From: Terrisporobacter mayombei
Lineage (GTDB): Bacteria; Bacillota; Clostridia; Peptostreptococcales; Peptostreptococcaceae
Length of the DNA: 64,000 bases
Reading direction: 5' to 3'
Assembly (NCBI RefSeq): GCF_014333445.1
Contig: NZ_JACRYU010000005.1
Coordinates: 1 to 64,000 of the forward strand
Shown here: one piece after another, positions 20,038 to 28,164 of the stretch
Layout: each line of letters opens with the position of its first letter
Numbering within the stretch: position 1 is the stretch's first letter
Notes under the pieces: model-generated
Database searches by the model: none
What the model was told of the DNA's origin: nothing
Seen by the model: only the letters and a program-made list of their open reading frames with translations
Made by a program: the position numbers and the translations under genes

Positions 20038-20078
20038 CGTTTATAATAAATATAAGTTTTATATAAGGAGGATAATCG

Positions 20079-21005
20079 ATGAAAATAGGAACTATTGATA
20101 TAGGAACAAATTCTATGAGGCTTTTAATAGCAGAGTACGTAAATAATAAAATAGAAAATAGAAACAAATATATAAATACAACTAGAATAGGACAAGGTGT
20201 AGATAAAGACGGATATATTACTAAAGAGGTTATGGATAGAAACTTAAAGGCCTTAAAAGAATTCAGTGATATATGTAAAGAACAAAATTGTGACGCTGTT
20301 TATTGTATGGGAACATCAGCCTTAAGAGATAGTAAAAATGGACAAGAATTTGTAAAGAAGGCAAAAGAAATGGCAAATATAGATGTCAAGATAATTTGTG
20401 GGGACGAGGAATCTAATTTAGGATTTTTAGGAGTACTAGAAGGTACTGAAGGAGATAAAAAAGATAATATTTTAGTTATAGATATAGGTGGAGGATCTAC
20501 AGAATTTGTATTAGGAAATGAAGAAGGAATAAATTTCTGTAAGAGCGAGAATGTAGGAGCACTTAGAATGACAGAAAAATTTATAACTACAGATCCTATA
20601 AGTGAAGAAGATTTTAATCAAATGAATTATTTTATTGAAAATACTATTTCATCAACGTTGGAGATACTTAAGAACAAAAAAATAAGTAAGTTAGTTGGGA
20701 TAGGTGGTGCTATAACTTCTGTCTCAGCTATGAATCAACAATTAGAAGTATATTCTATGGAAAAAGTACATAATAGTGAGGTTACAAAAAAAGATATAGA
20801 AAAAATTCTACAAAATTTAAAAAAAATGACATTAAATGATAAGAAAACAATAAAAGGTCTACAGCCTAAAAGAGCAGATATTATAACAGCTGGTGTAACA
20901 ATATTGAATATTATAATGGAAAAATTAGAATTTGAAAAAATAATGATAAGTGAATATGATAATTTGGAAGGCTTAATATGTCAAAACTCAAAAAAAATGT
21001 CTTAA
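20079..21005 (+). CDS. ppx: Exopolyphosphatase / pppGpp phosphohydrolase family protein
   Basis: ASKHA-fold phosphatase of the Ppx/GppA family, which degrades polyphosphate from its ends or converts pppGpp to ppGpp. 308 residues is the short two-domain form. The phosphate-1 loop is IDIGTNSMRLLIAEY (6-20) and the phosphate-2 loop VIDIGGGSTEF is near residue 133-143. AGGAGG precedes the ATG. It occupies the place of yabR between divIC and spoIIE. Substrate preference cannot be read from the sequence. Confidence 0.9.
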   Translation: MKIGTIDIGTNSMRLLIAEYVNNKIENRNKYINTTRIGQGVDKDGYITKEVMDRNLKALKEFSDICKEQNCDAVYCMGTSALRDSKNGQEFVKKAKEMANIDVKIICGDEESNLGFLGVLEGTEGDKKDNILVIDIGGGSTEFVLGNEEGINFCKSENVGALRMTEKFITTDPISEEDFNQMNYFIENTISSTLEILKNKKISKLVGIGGAITSVSAMNQQLEVYSMEKVHNSEVTKKDIEKILQNLKKMTLNDKKTIKGLQPKRADIITAGVTILNIIMEKLEFEKIMISEYDNLEGLICQNSKKMS

Positions 21006-21030
21006 TTTTTTAGGAATATCTAAACCAATT

Positions 21031-21063
21031 GTGACAAAATATAATTCTCCCCTTTGATATAAT
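21031..21063 (+). promoter_or_regulatory. Candidate Spo0A-dependent promoter of spoIIE
   Basis: GTGACA (21031-21036, five of six to the -35 consensus) and a perfect TATAAT (21058-21063) are separated by 21 bases. That spacing is too long for ordinary sigma-A use but is what B. subtilis spoIIE shows, where Spo0A~P bound at the -35 region rescues the promoter. TTTGTCAC on the opposite strand is a partial Spo0A box. Confidence 0.45.
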
Positions 21064-21091
21064 TCATTGTAAACAAAGGAGGAGATTTTTT

Positions 21092-23458
21092 ATGGAGAGA
21101 GATGGAGCTGCTATAAAAAGCAGAGGATTTAATATTAATAAAATAAGAATTGATAAATATATGAATTACAAGACCGCAATTTTTATGGCAATTGGTTTTT
21201 TACTGAGTCGTTTTACTATAGTAGATGAAATATCACCATTTGGGATAGCATTTTTTCTATTTTTTATAAAATTAGATTATTATAAATACCCAGTTTTTTT
21301 ATCTACCTTATTAGGTGTGTTGCTATCATCCAATAATATATCATCAATAATAAAATACAGTGTATGTTTAATGGTGATTTTATCTATTAGTAATAACTTA
21401 AAGAAAAATGATTCGATGTTAAGGATAAGTCTTATTGGAGCATTAATACTTTTACCTATATCTTTAGGACAAGCAGCTTATAGTAATAATAATATGTATG
21501 AATTTGCAGTTGTATTTATGGAATTTATAGTAACTGCTATATCTGCTTATATATTTTCTTTTGGCACAAGATTTTTGCTTAATAACAAAAATAAAATGTG
21601 TATAAATCCAGAAGAAGTAATATCTTTAGGTTTGATTATTTCATTCAGTGTAATAGGAATAGGTAATATAGGAATATTTGGCATATCAATTAGAGGTATA
21701 TTGGCTACTATTTTAATACTTATAGCATCAATATTAGGTGGATCAACTTTAGGAGCAACATGTGGAGTAATAGTTGGTATAGGATTTATGATAACTAATA
21801 TAACATCAGCTATATATATGGGTATATATTCTTTCGCAGGCCTTATATCAGGGGCGTTTAACAAATTAAATAAATATATGTCTATATTGGCCTACTTGAT
21901 AAGTTGGATTATTATATATTCTTATACATCAGGGATAACTTCTAATATAACACAAATAATTGATATAGCTATAGGGTGTCTAATTGTATCTATAATACCT
22001 AAAACCTTTTTTAATAAATTGGAAAGGCTAATGAAGAATAATATATATTCAAATGAAGCCGTATATGAATACATAATAAGAAGTAAGAATGTTACTAACA
22101 ATAAATTAATGAATATACAAAGGGTATATAATGAACTAGCAAATACTTTTGATAAAATAAGAGAAAGAGATAAAGTAATAGATCAAAGGGATATAGCGAC
22201 AATAATAGATCAAATACACAATGATGAATGTCAATACTGCAGCATGCAACGAATTTGTTGGGAATCAAAATTTAATTACACTTATAACTTAATATATGAA
22301 ATGATAGAGAAAATAGAAGATGGTGAAATTAGTAGTAGAGATATTCCAGAAAAATTTAGAAAAGAGTGCATGAATCCAGAGCTAATTGTGAGAATAGCTA
22401 ATTATTATTACAAATTATATGCGCTTGATTATGATTGGAATACAAAGCTATGTGAAAGTAGACAACTAATATCAAAGCAAATTAGAGATATTTCAAAATC
22501 AATAGAAGGGATATCAAAAGATTTAAATAAAGATATTTTATTAGACTTGGAGAAGGAGAAAGAAATAATAAATGAACTACAAAGACATAGCATAATTGTA
22601 GATAAAGTTAGTTATGTTCAAGAAAATCAAGAAGATTTTAAAATAACTATTGAGATGAAGAATTGTAGAGATGGATGCTTATGTGATGATAAATTAGTAA
22701 AAGTAATTTCTGATTTTGTAGGGGAAACCTTAGATGTTCAAAAGATAGGGTGTCATTGTTTAGGAGAAAACTGTAAGGTAGTTCTTACGAAAGCTGAGAA
22801 ATATAGTGTGGTCACAGAAGTAGCATCTATGTCAAGAGATGGTCATATATTCTCCGGTGATAATTATACTTTTATGGAAATACATGATGGAAAATATATG
22901 ATGGCAATAAGCGATGGAATGGGGAAAGGGAAAAAAGCCTATGATGAGTCATCTGTTACTATTGATATATTAGAAAATATGATGGAGGCTAAAATTGATA
23001 AAGAGATAGTTATAAATACTATTAATAATATGCTTCTATTAAAATCATCAGAGGAGATATTCTCAACATTAGATTTAGGAATTGTGGATTTGAAAAAAGG
23101 TAGACTTGAAACTGTTAAAATGGGAGCTTGCTCAACATATATAAGTAGGGAAAATAAAGATGTTGACTTAATATCATCATCATCATTACCTATCGGAATT
23201 TTATCAGACATAAATTTAGATAGACATAATGTGAAAATAAAAAATGGAGATTATATAATTATGGTATCTGATGGAATTGTTGATGCAGGAAAAAATAATA
23301 ATTTCGGTGAAAATTGGTTAATATATTTCTTAAAGAAACTAAACACAACTAATCCAAAAGAAATCGCAAATAAAATATTAGATAGAGCTTTGGAACTTCA
23401 ACTTGGAGAGGTTGATGACGATATGACTGTACTGGTAACTAAAGTTATTAGTAATTAA
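21092..23458 (+). CDS. spoIIE: Stage II sporulation protein E, PP2C phosphatase
   Basis: Dephosphorylates SpoIIAA and so frees sigma-F in the forespore; it also acts at the polar septum. 788 residues: about ten hydrophobic segments in the first ~320, a central regulatory region with a cluster of cysteines (NDECQYCSMQRICWE) and a C-terminal PP2C/SpoIIE phosphatase domain (about 590-788). Metal-binding motifs are SDGMGKGKKA, MVSDGIVDAG and EVDDDMTVLV. AAAGGAGGAG precedes the ATG. In B. subtilis the next genes include tilS, hprT and ftsH; none of these follows here. Confidence 0.96.
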   Translation: MERDGAAIKSRGFNINKIRIDKYMNYKTAIFMAIGFLLSRFTIVDEISPFGIAFFLFFIKLDYYKYPVFLSTLLGVLLSSNNISSIIKYSVCLMVILSISNNLKKNDSMLRISLIGALILLPISLGQAAYSNNNMYEFAVVFMEFIVTAISAYIFSFGTRFLLNNKNKMCINPEEVISLGLIISFSVIGIGNIGIFGISIRGILATILILIASILGGSTLGATCGVIVGIGFMITNITSAIYMGIYSFAGLISGAFNKLNKYMSILAYLISWIIIYSYTSGITSNITQIIDIAIGCLIVSIIPKTFFNKLERLMKNNIYSNEAVYEYIIRSKNVTNNKLMNIQRVYNELANTFDKIRERDKVIDQRDIATIIDQIHNDECQYCSMQRICWESKFNYTYNLIYEMIEKIEDGEISSRDIPEKFRKECMNPELIVRIANYYYKLYALDYDWNTKLCESRQLISKQIRDISKSIEGISKDLNKDILLDLEKEKEIINELQRHSIIVDKVSYVQENQEDFKITIEMKNCRDGCLCDDKLVKVISDFVGETLDVQKIGCHCLGENCKVVLTKAEKYSVVTEVASMSRDGHIFSGDNYTFMEIHDGKYMMAISDGMGKGKKAYDESSVTIDILENMMEAKIDKEIVINTINNMLLLKSSEEIFSTLDLGIVDLKKGRLETVKMGACSTYISRENKDVDLISSSSLPIGILSDINLDRHNVKIKNGDYIIMVSDGIVDAGKNNNFGENWLIYFLKKLNTTNPKEIANKILDRALELQLGEVDDDMTVLVTKVISN

Positions 23459-23499
23459 TATAGATATATCAACAAAATAATATAAAATCTATCAAAATT

Positions 23500-23629
23500 T
23501 GTTGATAAGATTGTAAAAAATGTTGATAATTAGGGATAATATGATGAACATGGATAATTAAATTTATATAAATATACTGAAAATACTTAATCCTAGGAAT
23601 TGTTGATATGTTGATAAGTATGTGGATAA
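23500..23629 (+). other. Cluster of DnaA-box-like nonamers (region A)
   Basis: Same-direction nonamers related to TGTGGATAA, the complement of the DnaA box: TGTTGATAA at 23500, 23521 and 23609, CATGGATAA at 23549, TGTTGATAT at 23601 and an exact TGTGGATAA at 23621. The last three start 8 and 12 bases apart. It lies in the 262-base gap between spoIIE and pepF. GATAAGTATGTGGATAA (23613-23629) recurs exactly in region B near the right end of the window. Binding by DnaA is inferred. Confidence 0.55.
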
Positions 23630-23676
23630 CTGTGAACTAAACATAGGATATAAAATTGAATAATATGTAAAAAATG

Positions 23677-23720
23677 AGCCATCCTAATATTAAGTAACTT
23701 TGATGAAAGGATGGCTTTTT
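23677..23720 (+). terminator. Hairpin overlapping the pepF ribosome binding site
   Basis: AGCCATCCT (23677-23685) pairs with AGGATGGCT (23708-23716), followed by TTTT directly before the ATG at 23721. It resembles an intrinsic terminator for spoIIE transcription. Its 3' arm also contains the only plausible ribosome binding site (AAAGGA) of pepF, so it could hide that site as well. Confidence 0.6.
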
Positions 23721-25595
23721 ATGAGCGGAAAGTTATTAAAAATTTTAATTATAAGTTTGTTTGTTTTTTCTACTGTTATAATAAAGCAAAGTGTTGTAGC
23801 AGATAACTATAATATTGCATTTGCTCAAGATCAAGATGAGCAAAAAAAGGAAAAAAAAGAAATTGATTATACTAAATATTGCTGGAATTTATATTCTCTT
23901 TATAAGAGTGATGAATCATGGGAAAAAGATCTAAAAAAATTTAATCGTGATATAAAAGAATTAGAAAACTATGTTGGTAAAATAACCAAATCTAAAACAC
24001 ATTTATCCTTTGGATTAGGAATTAAGGAAAAATTAGATACAAGATTAAATTCATTGTCTGCTTATGCAAAATTAAAAAGAGATTTAAATAAAAATTCTTA
24101 TGAATATTTAAATATGAACGAGGAGATAAATAAGGCTTATTCACGATATTCAAAAATAACATCTCAATTAGAATTAGAAATACTTAAGTTATCAAACAAA
24201 GAATGTGAAAAATATTTATCTGATAAAAAAATTAATAATAGGTATGGAATGTATATAAAAGAAATTAGAAGAAATAAAGATCATTATTTAGACGATAAAA
24301 GTGAGCAGATATTATCCAACGTATCATCTATAAGTGGATTACCAAATAATATATATGAATTGTTTAGAAATATGGATAAAAAGTCTAATATAACACCAGC
24401 CGAATACGAGAATCAGATACAATCTTCTAATAGACAAGAAAGAAAAGAAGCTTATAAAAATGAGTTTCTACCTTATAATGATAATATAAATACCTTAGCG
24501 GGATTATTACAGGGTCAAGTTAGCAAGAATGCATTTTATTCTAATATAAGAAATTATGATTCATCTTTACAAATGCATTTAGACTCCGATAAAATTGATA
24601 CAAAAGTTTATAAAGGTTTGATAAAGACTGTAAGTAATAATACAGATAGCTTACATAAATATATAAGCTTAAGAAAAAAAATTCTAAATTTAGATAAAGT
24701 TTATTACTATGATATGTTTGTACCAATAGTAGAAGAAGCTGAAGAAATTATACCTTATGATAAAGCTCAATCAATGGTTTACTCTGCATTAGCTCCTTTA
24801 GGAGAGGAATATGGAAGTATTGTTTATAAGGCTTTTAATGAAAGATGGATAGATGTTTACTCAAATGAGAATAAGGTAAGTGGAGGATATTGCTTATCTG
24901 TATACGATAATCATCCTTATATTTTATTAAACTACAATAGTTCAATAGGAGGGGTATCTACTCTTATTCATGAGTTAGGACATGGAGTGTATGAATATTT
25001 AAGCTCAAAGAACCAATATTTTTATAATTCATCCCCATCTATATTTACACATGAAGTAGCATCAACTACTAATGAAGTATTACTTTATGAAAATTTAATA
25101 AAAAATGCACAAGATAAAAAACAAAAAGCCTATTATATTAGCATGTACTTAGACTTTATAAAAAATACTCTATATACACAGTCTATGTATGCTGAATTTG
25201 AAGATTATATACATGAAGCTTTTGAAAGTGGAAAACAAATAAATGCTTTAGTGTTAAATGATAAATGGTCACAATTGCTTAAAAAGTATTATGGACAAGA
25301 CTTTGAAGTAGACCAACTTTCAATGGTTGGCTGGGCTAGAATACCACATTTTTATAATAGTTTTTATGTTTATAAATATGCAACAGGATGTTGTAGTGCT
25401 GTAAATTGTGCACAAGAGATATTACAAAAAGGGCCTGATAGCTATATGAACTTACTTAAAAAAGGAGGTTCAGACTATCCTTTAGAATTATTAAAAGATA
25501 ATAATATAGACTTAACAAATAAAAAAACTATTATGAATACTATTAAGAAATTTGATCAATTAGTTTCTGAACTAGAGAAAATACTAGATGAGTAA
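23721..25595 (+). CDS. pepF: Exported oligoendopeptidase F-like zinc metallopeptidase (M3 family)
   Basis: M3-family peptidase with the zinc motif HELGH (417-421) and the downstream glutamate helix THEVASTTNE; the length of 624 fits PepF. Unlike most oligoendopeptidases, it begins with a signal-like segment: basic MSGKLLK, about 18 hydrophobic residues, then an A-x-A-like region near ADNYNIAFAQ followed by a charged linker. Export or membrane anchoring is inferred. The frame opens at TTG 23700, but only ATG 23721 has a ribosome binding site. The substrate is unknown. Confidence 0.88.
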   Translation: MSGKLLKILIISLFVFSTVIIKQSVVADNYNIAFAQDQDEQKKEKKEIDYTKYCWNLYSLYKSDESWEKDLKKFNRDIKELENYVGKITKSKTHLSFGLGIKEKLDTRLNSLSAYAKLKRDLNKNSYEYLNMNEEINKAYSRYSKITSQLELEILKLSNKECEKYLSDKKINNRYGMYIKEIRRNKDHYLDDKSEQILSNVSSISGLPNNIYELFRNMDKKSNITPAEYENQIQSSNRQERKEAYKNEFLPYNDNINTLAGLLQGQVSKNAFYSNIRNYDSSLQMHLDSDKIDTKVYKGLIKTVSNNTDSLHKYISLRKKILNLDKVYYYDMFVPIVEEAEEIIPYDKAQSMVYSALAPLGEEYGSIVYKAFNERWIDVYSNENKVSGGYCLSVYDNHPYILLNYNSSIGGVSTLIHELGHGVYEYLSSKNQYFYNSSPSIFTHEVASTTNEVLLYENLIKNAQDKKQKAYYISMYLDFIKNTLYTQSMYAEFEDYIHEAFESGKQINALVLNDKWSQLLKKYYGQDFEVDQLSMVGWARIPHFYNSFYVYKYATGCCSAVNCAQEILQKGPDSYMNLLKKGGSDYPLELLKDNNIDLTNKKTIMNTIKKFDQLVSELEKILDE

Positions 25596-25714
25596 TTAAA
25601 TTATTTATAAGTAATAACCGTAGTAAAACTATAATTAAAATGATAAAATAAATCTGTAAAAGTTAGATATCGTATAAGAATTTTATACCCAATATATTGG
25701 AGGGAATATTAATT

Positions 25715-26599
25715 ATGCAAAAGAAAATAAGAAAGGCAGTTATACCTGCTGCTGGATTAGGAACAAGGTTTTTGCCGGCAACAAAAGCTCAACCAAAGGA
25801 AATGTTGCCTATAGTTGATAAGCCAACTTTACAATATATAATAGAAGAAGCAGTGGCCTCAGGAATAGAAGAAATATTAATAATAACAGGTAAAAATAAA
25901 AAATCTATAGAAGATCATTTTGATAAATCTGTAGAGTTAGAATTAGAACTTGAGCAAAAAGGAAAAAATGATTTACTAGAAATAGTAAGGAATATATCTA
26001 ATATGGTAAATATTTATTATATCAGACAAAAGGAACCTAGAGGACTTGGTGATGCAATTTATTGTGCAAGAAGTTTCATAGGTGATGAACCATTTGCTGT
26101 AATGCTTGGCGATGATATAGTTGATAATAATGTACCTTGCTTAAAACAACTTATGGATGCTTATGAAGAATATAGAACTACAATATTAGGTGTCCAAGAA
26201 GTTGAAAAAGAAAATACTAATAAATATGGTATAATAAAAGCTAAGCATATAGAAGATAGAGTTTACAAGGTCAAAGATCTAGTGGAAAAGCCTGACGTAG
26301 ATAAAGCACCTTCTAATATTGCTATCCTAGGTAGATATATAATTACTCCAGAAATATTTGATATACTAGAGGACTTACCAATAGGCAAAGGTGGAGAAGT
26401 TCAATTAACTGATGCTTTAAAAAGATTATCAAAGAAAGAAGCTATGTACGCCTATAAATTCGAAGGAAAAAGATATGATGTAGGAGATAAATTAGGTTTT
26501 TTACAAGCTACTGTTGATTTTGCTCTTAAGAGAGATGAGTTAAGAGAAGATTTTATGGAATATTTAAAGAAAGTTACCTTTGAAAATGTTGATAAATAA
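25715..26599 (+). CDS. galU: UTP--glucose-1-phosphate uridylyltransferase
   Basis: Makes UDP-glucose for glycolipids, wall polymers and the Leloir pathway. 294 residues with the nucleotide-binding opening VIPAAGLGTRFLPATKAQPK (about 8-27), then KEMLPIVDKP, the EAVASGIEEI segment and, later, VEKP. The ATG at 25715 has GGAGGG eleven bases upstream and is preferred over an in-frame ATG 18 bases before it. A small membrane-peptide gene follows closely. Confidence 0.95.
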   Translation: MQKKIRKAVIPAAGLGTRFLPATKAQPKEMLPIVDKPTLQYIIEEAVASGIEEILIITGKNKKSIEDHFDKSVELELELEQKGKNDLLEIVRNISNMVNIYYIRQKEPRGLGDAIYCARSFIGDEPFAVMLGDDIVDNNVPCLKQLMDAYEEYRTTILGVQEVEKENTNKYGIIKAKHIEDRVYKVKDLVEKPDVDKAPSNIAILGRYIITPEIFDILEDLPIGKGGEVQLTDALKRLSKKEAMYAYKFEGKRYDVGDKLGFLQATVDFALKRDELREDFMEYLKKVTFENVDK

Positions 26600-26625
26600 T
26601 AGATATAGTTATAATTGGAGAGGTG

Positions 26626-26745
26626 ATGAAGTTGGCTAAAAGCAAACAACAAAAAATAACAAAAATCATAGCGATAGGAATAGCTATAATTTTTATACTG
26701 ACAAGTATTTCAACTGTAATCAGTATGATTGCATGGTCATTGTAA
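26626..26745 (+). CDS. 39-residue single-pass membrane peptide
   Basis: Short reading frame between galU and glpX with GGAGAGG directly upstream and an intrinsic terminator six bases after its stop, which argues that it is real. The peptide has a lysine/glutamine-rich start (KLAKSKQQKITK) and one hydrophobic helix of about 20 residues, ending in AWSL. TTG at 26632 is an alternative start with better spacing. It resembles the tiny DUF4044-type membrane proteins of Firmicutes, but I cannot confirm the family. Function unknown. Confidence 0.62.
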   Translation: MKLAKSKQQKITKIIAIGIAIIFILTSISTVISMIAWSL

Positions 26746-26751
26746 TAAGAG

Positions 26752-26777
26752 AAGTTAGCAAAAGGCTAACTTTTTTT
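26752..26777 (+). terminator. Intrinsic terminator after galU and the small peptide
   Basis: AAGTTAGC (26752-26759) pairs with GCTAACTT (26765-26772) around five bases; T7 follows at 26771-26777. Confidence 0.9.
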
Positions 26778-26910
26778 GTGTTTAATTAAATATAATACTT
26801 TATTATACGATTGAAATGTATTTTTAATAAAAATATGCTACGTGTATTTACTAAAAGATATATGTAATATATAATTTTTTATGTATTATAACGAAGGAGA
26901 TGGAGAAGTA

Positions 26911-27912
26911 ATGGATAGAAATTTAGCGCTAGAACTTGTTAGAGTAACTGAAGCAGCTGCTTTAGTATCTTCTCAATTTATGGGAAGGGGAGATAAAGAT
27001 GGTGCCGATGGTGCAGCTGTAGAAGCTATGAGAAGGGCATTTGAATCTGTAAAAATAAAGGGAGAAGTAGTAATTGGTGAAGGTGAGTTAGATGAAGCAC
27101 CAATGTTATATATAGGAGAAAAAGTAGGTTTACAAACTGACGACTGTATGGAAGTTGATATAGCAGTTGATCCACTTGATGGTACTACTCTAATAGCAAA
27201 AGGTCTTCCGAATGCAATATCAGTAATAGCAGTAGGTAAAAAAGGATCTTTACTATGTGCACCAGATACGTATATGAAAAAAATTGTAGTTGGGCCAAAA
27301 GCAAAAGGATGCATAGATTTAGATAAAAGTGTAGAGGAAAACATACTTAGCGTTGCAAAAGCCTTAGGAAAGAAAACAACTCAAATGACTATTATGACTC
27401 AAGATAGAGAAAGACATAATTATATAATTGAACCAGCTAGAAAATTAGGTTGTCAAATAAGAATGTTTGGTGATGGAGATGTTGCTGCTGGTATAGCTAC
27501 TTGTTTTGAAGAAACAGGTGTGGATATACTTATGGGAATTGGTGGAGGACCAGAAGGTGTTATCACTGCGGCAGCTATAAAATGTATGGGTGGAGATATG
27601 CAGGCCCAAATCTATCCAATGAGTGAACAAGAAAGAAACAGATGCCATGAGATGGGGTTATCTGATGAAGATATACAAAAAAAATTAACTTTAGAAGATT
27701 TAGCTAAGGGTGATGATTTATTCTTTGCAGCTACTGGAATAACAGAAGGTAATTTGCTAAAGGGTGTTATTAATATAGGTGATAATAGAGCTAAGACAGA
27801 GTCTGTAGTTATGAGAGGAAAGACAGGTACTATAAGATTTGTTGATGCTATTCATAATTTAGATAAGAATGAGATATTAGTAGACTTGATGGAAAAATAC
27901 AGTATTAAATAA
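26911..27912 (+). CDS. glpX: Fructose-1,6-bisphosphatase class II
   Basis: Gluconeogenic phosphatase of the lithium-sensitive GlpX type. 333 residues: it opens MDRNLALELVRVTEAAAL and has GEGELDEAPMLYIGE, the metal-binding DPLDGTT (about residue 86-92) and GIGGGPEGVI. The frame is open 30 bases further upstream, but AAGGAGATGGAG lies just before ATG 26911. It stands ahead of rho, an arrangement also found in Bacillus and other Firmicutes. Confidence 0.95.
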   Translation: MDRNLALELVRVTEAAALVSSQFMGRGDKDGADGAAVEAMRRAFESVKIKGEVVIGEGELDEAPMLYIGEKVGLQTDDCMEVDIAVDPLDGTTLIAKGLPNAISVIAVGKKGSLLCAPDTYMKKIVVGPKAKGCIDLDKSVEENILSVAKALGKKTTQMTIMTQDRERHNYIIEPARKLGCQIRMFGDGDVAAGIATCFEETGVDILMGIGGGPEGVITAAAIKCMGGDMQAQIYPMSEQERNRCHEMGLSDEDIQKKLTLEDLAKGDDLFFAATGITEGNLLKGVINIGDNRAKTESVVMRGKTGTIRFVDAIHNLDKNEILVDLMEKYSIK

Positions 27913-27930
27913 AAATGCAATATTTAGAGG

Positions 27931-27959
27931 GTAGGTAAAATTTTATCTACTTTCTTTTA
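27931..27959 (+). terminator. Weak hairpin terminator after glpX
   Basis: GTAGGTA (27931-27937) can pair with TATCTAC (27944-27950), followed by a T tract broken by one C. The stem is short and includes a G-T pair. Confidence 0.45.
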
Positions 27960-28164
27960 TTTTAATTGAATAAATTTACAATAAATAGAAAAAATAATAA
28001 AAAGATAGGAACTAGGATTTTTATTTATTGACCATGATATTTAATAATGATATTATTATTTTATTAAATTCATATTTAAAATAATTACTTTTCTTTTACA
28101 CACCCTTTATTCCCTATTAATATAAATTTAATTAAAGCCTTAATTTATGAATGAGGAGGTTCTT

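Noticed and set aside
26973-27344. 123-residue minus-strand open frame opposite glpX
   Set aside because: Antisense shadow of a clearly identified gene; no start signals or recognisable domain.
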